The notes under the pieces: generated by a model
Told to the model about the DNA's origin: nothing
What the model saw: only the letters and a program-made list of their open reading frames with translations
Databases searched by the model: none
Assembly (NCBI GenBank): GCA_037974335.1
Contig: CM075761.1
Location: 14,637,549 to 14,701,548 of the forward strand
DNA length: 64,000 bases
Source: Prionace glauca
Lineage: Eukaryota; Chordata; Chondrichthyes; Carcharhiniformes; Carcharhinidae
Direction: 5' to 3'
Program-made: the position numbers and the translations under genes
In this document: positions 1 to 9,200 of the stretch, piece after piece
Numbering within the stretch: position 1 is the first letter of the stretch
Layout: each line of letters opens with the position of its first letter

Positions 1-74
1 TTTGGAAGAGCCGCAGACATATATGTTCTGGTTCCAAAGTGTGGACGAATGTGATTTGGTTACAATTAGATGCT

Positions 75-128
75 TCAGACAGTGAGCTGCTCGCTGGCAG
101 CCGCATGAACTATCCCAGATGGGACATC
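75..128 (-). CDS. candidate last coding exon of the Ig receptor gene
   Basis: Reading leftwards from an AG acceptor at about 129, this short segment is open in the phase left by the exon at 190-221 and gives DVPSGIVHAAASEQLTV followed by TGA at 75-77. The intron would be only 61 nt (129-189) and its pyrimidine tract is poor, so this may be chance. The residues IVHAAA recall the I/V-x-Y-A-A core of inhibitory tails in fish Ig receptors, but here there is His, not Tyr. Treat it as a guess that depends on transcript data. Confidence 0.25.
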   Translation of the reverse strand, partial: DVPSGIVHAAASEQLTV

Positions 129-189
129 CTGTAACTTATTCCAAAATCCAATCTCCTCAATAATATTAATATATTTGCAAAGCACTTAC

Positions 190-221
190 CTGAACTACAC
201 AGTCTTGTGTTCTATTTCCAT
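190..221 (-). CDS. Ig receptor, probable cytoplasmic exon 7
   Basis: A 32-nt segment is bounded by an AAACAG acceptor and a strong GTAAGT donor on the minus strand. With the single base carried over from the exon at 5566-5612 it reads DGNRTQDCVVQ without a stop and ends in phase 0. The phase match and the donor are what support it; the segment is too short to be convincing alone. If the next exon began with Tyr, VVQ-Y would form the start of an ITIM-like motif, but that residue is not visible here. Confidence 0.4.
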
Positions 222-3200
222 CTGTTTGGTGATTGTTATCTGTGTAACAAAGTGGAAGATATCAATTTAGGAAAGCAGTTAGGAATACAAAGAACAGATA
301 TGAGAAAGTTTTGTCTGGTAAAAGTAGGGAAAATCCCAGCATAATCGACATGTATATCAAACAGGGACAGAATAGGGCCAATTAGGCACGAAGGCGGCAA
401 ACTGTGGGTGGAGCCAGAGTGCATGGGCCAGGCGCTAAATGAATACATCACATCCTTCTTCACCCAAGAGAATGAAAACTGTGATCCAGAATTCAGGGAC
501 AGGGACTGTGCGGTTCTTGAGCAAATTGAGATAGAGTAAGATAAGCTACTGGGGGAGTTGGCATCCTTAAAAGTGGATAAATCTCCAAGTCCAGCTGAAT
601 TGCACCCTCAACAGCTGTGGGAGGCAAGAGGGGAGATTGCAGGGGCACTGGCTCGTACTTTTCAATTCCTCTCTGGCCATGGGAGGTCCCAGAAGAGCAA
701 CAAATGTGGCTGGGTTATTTAGGAGGAGCTGTAGAGGTGAACCGGACAACGACAGACAGGTGAGTGTCATGTCCCTAGGATTCTTTGGGAGGCAAGAGGG
801 GTGATTGCGGAGCCTCTGGCTCTGATCTTCAGGTCGTCGTTAGTCTCTGGTATAGTACCAGAAGATTGGAGGACAGCAAATGTTGTCCCATTGTTTAAGA
901 AGGGGAGAAGGGACTTCCCTGGGAATTATAGACCGGTGAGTCTTTCTTCTGTGGTGGGTAAGGTTTTGGAAAGGATTATTAGAGACAGGATTTATAGTTA
1001 TTTGGAAAGTAATGAGTTGATTAGAGACAGTCAGCATGGTTTTGTAGCGGGTAGGTCGTGCCTTACTAACCTTATCGAGTTCTTTGAGAAAGTGACCAAA
1101 GAGGTGGATAGGGGTAAGGCAGTTGATGTGGTGTATATGGATTTTAGCAAGGCATTTGATAAGGTTCACCATGGTAGGCTTCTGCAGAAAATGCAGATGT
1201 ATGGGATTGGGGGTGATCTAGGTAATTGGATCAGGAATTGGCTAGCAGATAGGAGACAGAGGGTGGTGGTTGATGGTAAATTTTCGTCATGGAGTTCGGT
1301 TACGAGTGGTGTGCCTCAGGGATCTGTTTTGGGGCCACTGCTGTTTGTAATTTTTATTAATGATCTGGATGAGGGTATAGTTGGGTGGATTAGTAAGTTT
1401 GCTGATGACACCAAAGTCGGAGGTGTGGTAGATTGTGAGGAAGGGTGTCATAGTTTGCAGGGTGACTTAGAAAGTTTGCAGAGCTGGGCTGTGAGGTGGC
1501 GGATGGAGTTTAATGTGGAGAAGTGTGAGGTAATTCATTTCGGTAGGAATAACAGATGTGTTGAGTATAGGACTAACGGGAGGACTTTGAATAGTGTGGA
1601 GGAGCAGAGGGATCTAGGTGTATGTGTACATAGATCCCTGAAAGTTGGGAATCAAGTAGATAAGGTTGGTAAGAAGGCATACGGTGTCTTGGCGTTTATT
1701 GGTAGGGGGATTGAATTTAGGAGTCGCAGCGTCATGATGCAACTGTACACAACTGTGGTGCGGCCACACTTGGAGTTTTGTGTGCAGTTCTGGTCCCCAC
1801 ATTACAGGAAGGATCAAGGGGTTTGGAGAGGGTGCAGAGGAGGTTTACCAGGATGTTGCCTGGTATGGAGGGAAGATCCTATGAGGAGAAACTGAGAGAT
1901 TTGGGGTTGTTTTCGCTGGAAAGAAGGCGGCTAAGAGGGGATCTCATTGAAACATATAAGATGATTAGAGGTTTAGACAGGGTAGATAGTGATAGCCTTT
2001 TTCCTAGGATGGAGAAAGCTAGCACGAGGGGGCACGAGTTTAAATTAAGAGGGGGTAGTTATAGGATTGATGTCAGGGGTAGGTTCTTTACCCAGAGGAT
2101 GGTGAGGGACTGGAATGCCCTGCCAGCTGCAGTTGTAAATGTACCTAGTTTGGGGGCGTTTAAGAGATCTGTGGATAGGTTTATGGATGAAAAGGGATTG
2201 GTTTAGGCTAGTGGGTCATTGTTTTGTAACTGGTCGGCGCAACATCGTGGGCCGAAGGGCCTGTTCTGCGCTGTAATGTTCTATGTCAGTGGTAGGGAAA
2301 CAAGGAGATAAACCTCTGAAGGAGAAAATGTAGCGTCACTTGGAGAGACAAAGTTTGTGCGGAGATAGTGAGAATGGATTCGATAGAGGAAGATCAGGCC
2401 TAACAAATCTGGTTGAATTTTGTGAGTCTGACCGGGTCTGCAGACGAAGGTACTGCAGCCAATGCCGTTTTTATGCATTTCAGCAAAGCCTTTGGCATGG
2501 CTCCAGATGGGAGACATGCAAAGTTTCAGGGTAATTTGATAAAGTGCATTCAGAATTTAATCAGTGGTAGGAGACAGTGTGTGACGACATAAGGATGCTT
2601 TAGTAACTGGAAGGCAGTGACCATTGGCGGACCATGGGGTTCTGCACCACTCCCTATTTTTCACCATTTATATAAATGTCACTAATATCTATGTGGCAGG
2701 AAGGATTAGTTAGTTTGCAGAAGACACAAGTATTGGATGTATGACTAACAGTGACGTGGAGTGTTTTGGTCTACAAGAACATATAGTTTATCTGCATTTC
2801 AGCAAAACCTTTGACATGGTTCCAAATGGGGGACTTGCAAATATTCAGGGTAATTTGATAAAGTGCATTCAGAATTGGATCAGTTGTAGGAGACAGCGTG
2901 TGACGTCAGGAGGATGCTTTAGTAACTGGAAGCCAGTGTCCCTCGGCGTACCACAGGGACGTCCCCCCCCCCCCCCAACCATATTTCGTCATTTATATAA
3001 AATTCATTGATGCCCATGTGGCGGGTTGGGTTAGTTGAAAGAAGACGCAAGGATTGGGTGTACGGCTAACAGTGACGTGGAATGTTTTACATAGAACATA
3101 GAACCCTAGAGCACAAACAGGCCCTTCGGCCCACAAATTGCGCTGATCGCATTCATACCTACCAAGCCATAGAACTATCTGTAACTCCCAATCCCATTAA

Positions 3201-6200
3201 ACCCCATATACTCATCCAGAAGTCTTTTAAAAGACCCCAGTGAGTTCGACTCTACCACCACCGACGGCAGCCGATTCCACTCACTCACCACCCTCTGAGT
3301 GAAGAACTTACCCCTGACATTTCCTCTGTACTTGCTTCCCAGCACCTTAAATCTGTGTCCTCTCGTAGCGACCATTTCAACCCTGGGAAAAAGCCTCCGA
3401 GAATCCACTCTATCTATTCCTCTCAACATTTTATAAACTTCTATCAGGTCGTCTCTCAACCTTCGTCTCTCCAGGGAGAAGAGACCTAGCTCCCTTAACC
3501 TATAAGGCATGCCTCCCAATCCAGGCAACATCCTCGTAAAACTCCTCTGCACCCTCTCTATAGCTTCCACATCCTTCCTGTACTGAGGTGACCAGAACTG
3601 CTCACAGTTTTAGGCTACAAGAACACACAGACGGAATGGTCAAATGGGCAAATCAGCAGTAGATGGAATTTAACACTGAAACGTGTGAAATGACACTCTG
3701 GAAGGAGTAATTTGACAATATTATATTCACTGAATGGGAGGACACCAGGAAGTTCTGTGGAACAAAGGGACTTGGCGTCTTTATCCACAGATCTCTGAAA
3801 GTAGAAGGATATGTTAGTAGGGAGGTGAAAAGGGCATATGGGCCACTTCCATTTATCAATCGAGACATTGTTTGCAAAAGTAGGGAAGCCATGTTGGATT
3901 TATATAGAACTTTGGTGAGGCCACACCTATAGAACTGTGCGCAGTTATGGTGGCCACATTATCGGAAGTATGTGATGGCACTGGAGGGAGTGCAGAGGAG
4001 ATTCACCAGAATGCTGTCTGGGATGGAACATATGAAGTGAGGTTGGATAAGCGAGTGTTTTTGTTGAAATAGGGAAGACTTAGTGCTGAACTGATCGAGG
4101 CGTACAAGATGATGAAGGACATGGACAGAATGTATAAGAAACAGTTATTCCCCTTAGTTGTAGGGTCAGTCACAAGGGGGCATAGCTTTAAGGTGAGGGG
4201 CAGGAAATTTAGAGGGGATATGAGGAAAAGTTTTTTTTTTATCCAGAGGTTGGTGGAAGTCAGGAATGTGCTGCCTCAGAGAGTGGTTGGAGGCGGGACA
4301 CCTCACATCATTTAAAAAGTATCTGGATGAGCAGTTGGCGCTTTATGAGATTCAGGGCTTTGGATCATGTGCTGGCAGATGGGATTAGGTGTGAGTTCGC
4401 GTGTTTGTAATGTGGCGGTATTGAGCAGGGGAGGGCAGAGTGGATGGGGAAGGGGAGAGCAGGGCGGAGTGAGACGGGATGGTGCAGAGCGGGGTGGGGT
4501 GGGGTGAGGCAGAGCTGGGCAGGGTGCGGTGGAGCGCGGTGGGGCAGGGTGGAGCGGAGCGGGGCGTGGCAAGTGGGGTGGGGCGGGGCAGGGTGGGGCA
4601 TGGCGGGATGCAGTGCCATTACTGGTGTATCCATCTCACTTAATGTGTTTATTTAGCTCAGTGGGAGTGACCTCTCAAAGGCGGTACTGACTCAAAGGGC
4701 AGAAAGGCCTTCTTCTTCTGCACTGTTTGAATCTATGATTCCAGAAATTGAATCTGAATAGATTCCGTTTAAGCAATAAATAATTTGAGAAACAGTGAAC
4801 CAATGATGTCCTGTTCCACAAACGAGATCAATACCTCAATGGCCCCACTCGGTGACAATCCAAAGAATGCTCCCGCATACACCAGCATTTTACTGATCCA
4901 TAAACTGTCCTTCAATACATCAACAATATTTCACTCGATCCCAATTCACCAATGGAGGAATAAGGAATATCTACCCCACCGGGCGTCGATTGTCCATCTG
5001 ATGTTTTACTGTTAGATTTGACAATCAACAGTTATGCCTTTTTAAATGGCCAATTAATTGCACAACAATTTGATTGCGTGAGGTACAAGGATCAATCTTC
5101 TAATTTCTCCCATTTTGCCATTGTTTAACACTGCTTCCACCAAGAGCCAGAGACCTGGGTTCAATTATAGGCTTGGGTGCATCTCCGTGTGTAGCTTGCC
5201 TGCTCTCCCCATATCTGCATGGATTTCTTCCGACTGCTCCAGCTTCATCCCATGGTCCAAAGATGTGTAGGTTAGGTGGATTGGCTATGCTAAATTGCCC
5301 ATTAGTGACCAAAAATATACAAGATCTCTGGATTGGCCATTCTGAAATGTACCTTAGTGCCCAAAGATGTGTAGGTTGGGTGGATGGACCAGGCTAAATT
5401 TTGCTTACCGTCAGGAGCACTACGTCTGTAAATGTGTAGGGCTACAGGGATGGGATTGGTCTCAATGCAGGTTCGATGGGCCGACTGGCCTCCTGCACTG
5501 CAAAGTCTCTGTGATTTATGTGTTCAGTGATATTGAATCTTTGCCAACGTTTGGGTGAAACCTACCCGCTTGACGTCCTTTCCGCTGGCCTCTCCGCAGT
5601 CTTTCTCTCAAGCTAAAACTGCATAAGGAAATAAACACAATGAAACAGGTGTTATATCCTGCAAATCCTGGCTAAGAAATCTTTGAGAGAAAGGACACTC
5701 ATTGTTAAAATAGGGAAAATGTCAACATGTACCATTGGAATAAGTAGCGGTTTTGAACTGTGTTTAACAGGATATTATATAGAGAGAGATGAACTTTGAC
5801 AATGGCCCAGTTACTCACCTTTCTTTCCCGGCTCCCTCCGCTCGCTCTCCTGAAACAAGACACTGTGATCAGTAATTTAAACCTTCGAGGGGAGTCACAT
5901 TGGATGAACAGTAATGATATTCCGACTGAACATTATTCCTCACCTGATCTCCCTCTCTTCCAAATACAAATGGAGAGAAGGACAAAAAGGATAATCGGGA
6001 TCACCAGGATAATTACGGCAATGGAAAGTTCCAGATTGCACCATCCTATAGAGAGAAAACTATTACAAATTGCTGCTGGGTCAAATAAATCTTTCCGCGT
6101 TGCTCGGACGGGAAGCTGAACTCAGACATTCTAACCATTGCCTATCGACATTGTGTTATATCCATAACTGAATCACCATTGGCATTTTTTTTACAGATTA

Positions 6201-9200
6201 TCATTAATCAAAACTCAACTGGAATCCCCACTTAAACAGAATGGCTGCAAAAGCAGGTCAGAGGCTGGGAATCCTGTGGAGAATCATAAGAACATAAGAA
6301 CATAAGAAATAGGAGCAGGAGTAGGCCATCTGGCCCTTCAAGCCTGCCCCGCCATTCAATAAGATCATGGCTGATCTGTCGTGACTCAGCTCCACCTTCC
6401 CGCCCTCTCCCCATAACCCTTAATCCCCTCTCTTATCAAAAACCCATCAACCCGTTTCTTAAAAATATTTAGCGAGGCAGCCTCCACCACTTCAACAGGC
6501 AGAGAATTCCAGAGATTCACCACCCTTTGAGTGAAGAAGTTCCTCCTCAACTCTGTTCTAAACCGCCTCCCCTTTATCTTGAGGCTGTGCCCCCTAGTCC
6601 TACTGTCTTTTTTTGAGCGGGAAGAGTCTCTCCACCTCTATCCCTAATCACTCACCTCCTGACTGCCCAAAGCCTGTTCACCATCTATAAAGCACAAGTC
6701 GGAAGTGTGATGGATAAACTCCCACTTGCCTGGTTGGCTGCAACTCCAACAACGCGTAAGAAGCCTGGCATCATCAAGGGCCAGGCAGCCCGCTCGATTG
6801 GCAACACATTCACTCCCTCCACCAGACCACACTCAGAATCAGCAGTGTGTCTGCACACACTGCAGCAATTCATCAAAGATCTTTAGACAGCATCTTCCAA
6901 AGCTACAAACACTTCCATCTAGAAGGACATGGGCAGCGGATACATGGAAACACCACCACCTGCATTTTCTTCTCCAAACCACCCAACATCCCGACTTGGA
7001 AACATATCGGCTCACTGTCGCACTTGTTGAGTCAAAATCCGAGAATTCCATCCCTAATGTCATTGTGGGTCAACCCACAGCACGTAGACTGCGCCGCATC
7101 TTTGAAATAGCTGTTGAAGTACTGCCACTCTTTCTAAATTTCCCTCACAGTTTTGTGCATTTCTCACTACCGAGTCCAAGTACTATTCCACTTGTGAGAT
7201 CTATTGTTATAGATGGTTCCGTTGGCCATCCAGGCGCGCTCTTAATCACAAGGTCAAACAGTAGCACAATGGTTAGCACTGCTACTTCAACAGCTCCAGG
7301 GTCCTGGGTTCGATTCCTGGCTCAGGTCACTGTCTGTGTGGAGTTTGCACATTCTCCTCGTGTCTGCGTGGGTTTCCCCCGGTTTCCTCCAACAGTCCGA
7401 AGATGTGCAGGTTAGGTTTATTGGCCACGCTAAGAAATTGCCCCTTAGTGTCCAGGAATGCGTAGGTTTGAGGGATTAGTGGGTATAATACATCGGGATT
7501 TGGGGGTAGGGCCTGGGTGGGATTGTGGTCCGTGCAGAATCGAAGGGCCTCTTTCCGCACTATAGAGTTCTATGATTCTATGGAATTACAGCGACACTCA
7601 CATGAAAAGTTCCAACCATTCCCGCTGATCCCAGAGCAGTCTTAATCTCGTTATTGACAGTATTAAGTAATCGAAAATGCAATTTATGTGTTGCTTTTGA
7701 TCTTGATCTTAATGCAATTGGATTCCTGGGATTAAGGATTTATAATAAAACGGATGCCAAACGAGAGGGGGTTGGACTATGAAGAGAGACTAAATAGACT
7801 GGGCCTGTACTCGTTGGAGTTTAGAGGATGAGGAGGGGATCTTATAGAGACATATAAGGTAATGAAGGGGATGGAAAGGGTAGAGGTAGAGAGATTCTTC
7901 CCGCTTAGAAAGGATAGCAGGACTAGAGGACACAGCCTCAAGATAAGGAGGGGGGCGCAGTTTAGATCAGAGTTGAGGAGGAACTTCTTCTCTCAAAGTG
8001 TGATGAATCTCTGGAATTCTTTACCCATTGAAGTGGTGGAGGCTGCCTCACTGAATATATTTAAGTCACGGGCGGATAGGTTTCTGATCGACAGGGGAGT
8101 TAAGGGTTATGGGGAGAGGGCGAGAAAGTGGAACTGAGCCACTTCAGATCAGCCATGATCTTATTGAATGGCGGGGCAGGCTCGAAGGGCTAGATAGCCT
8201 ACTCCTGCTCCTATTTCTTATGTTCTTATGTTCTTTTGTAGAAATTCTGGCGTGAAATTCTGGAAAATTGAAATTCTGGAAAATTCCTTCTGGGGTAAAA
8301 AGACAGATTCAGAACATACTGTCAATGCTTGTTCTTTTCTTGGTTGCAAAGCGCATCCAACGTCGGACTGAACTCAAATGAGTTTGAAAATCCAATGTCT
8401 GAAAAGTGCGATGGACGGAGATTCAAGAAAAACTTTCAGCCAGGAGAATAAACTCTGCCTTGAAGGGGAGAAATGACCGGATTCCGGCTGGGACAGTGCT
8501 TACCCGTGCTGCCTCACAGTGCTAGAGAACATGGTTTAATTCCCGGCTTGGATCACTGCCTGTGCAGAGTCGGTGCGTTCTCCCAGAACGGTGCTCGCCT
8601 CCTCCGGGCGTCCCAGTTTCCTCCAAATCTCGGAAGCCGAGCTGGTTGGTGGAATTGGAAATGCTGAATTCTTCTTCAGTGCACTCCAAGAGGCGCAGGA
8701 GTGTGGCGAATAGGGGATTTTCACAGCAATTTCATTGCAGCGTTAAGGTAAGTATATTTGTGACACTAATAAATAATGCAGGTAAAATGAGAGATCTCTC
8801 CTGTGTACCTAACAGACATGATGTGGGTATGCCGACGTTGGCCGGCGTTTAAACACAGTAAAAAGTCTGACAACACCAGGTTTTAGTCCAACCGATTTAT
8901 TTGATAATATTCTCACAAGCAAGCAAGCTTTCGGGGTTAGCCCCTTCGTCAGATGAATGGAGAGTTCTGGCCTCAGACAGAGCATGTAAAGCACAGACAG
9001 TTTACAGATTACTGATTAAAATGCGAATCCTTACACCTAACCTGCTGTTCGCTACGACAACGGATGAATGAACATCGCTCGACAGTCACCAGGCAAGACT
9101 TCCCTTCCTGTTGGCGAACACTTCAGTGGTCACGGGCATTCAGCCTCTGACCTTCGGGTAAGCATTCTCCAAGGCGGCCTTCACGACACACGACAGCGCA

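Noticed and set aside
4312-4656. Pro/His-rich and Gly/Trp-rich open frames on both strands
   Set aside because: Caused by the G-rich pentamer tract; no start context, domain or splice signal.
5796-6119. 107-codon plus-strand frame over the transmembrane exon
   Set aside because: The minus strand explains the same bases with two splice-bounded, phase-matched exons and a membrane helix.
7258-7340. Functional tRNA genes at SINE heads (also 12.6, 38.86 and 61.1 kb)
   Set aside because: A and B boxes are present, but the cloverleaf is not complete and each is fused to a SINE body.
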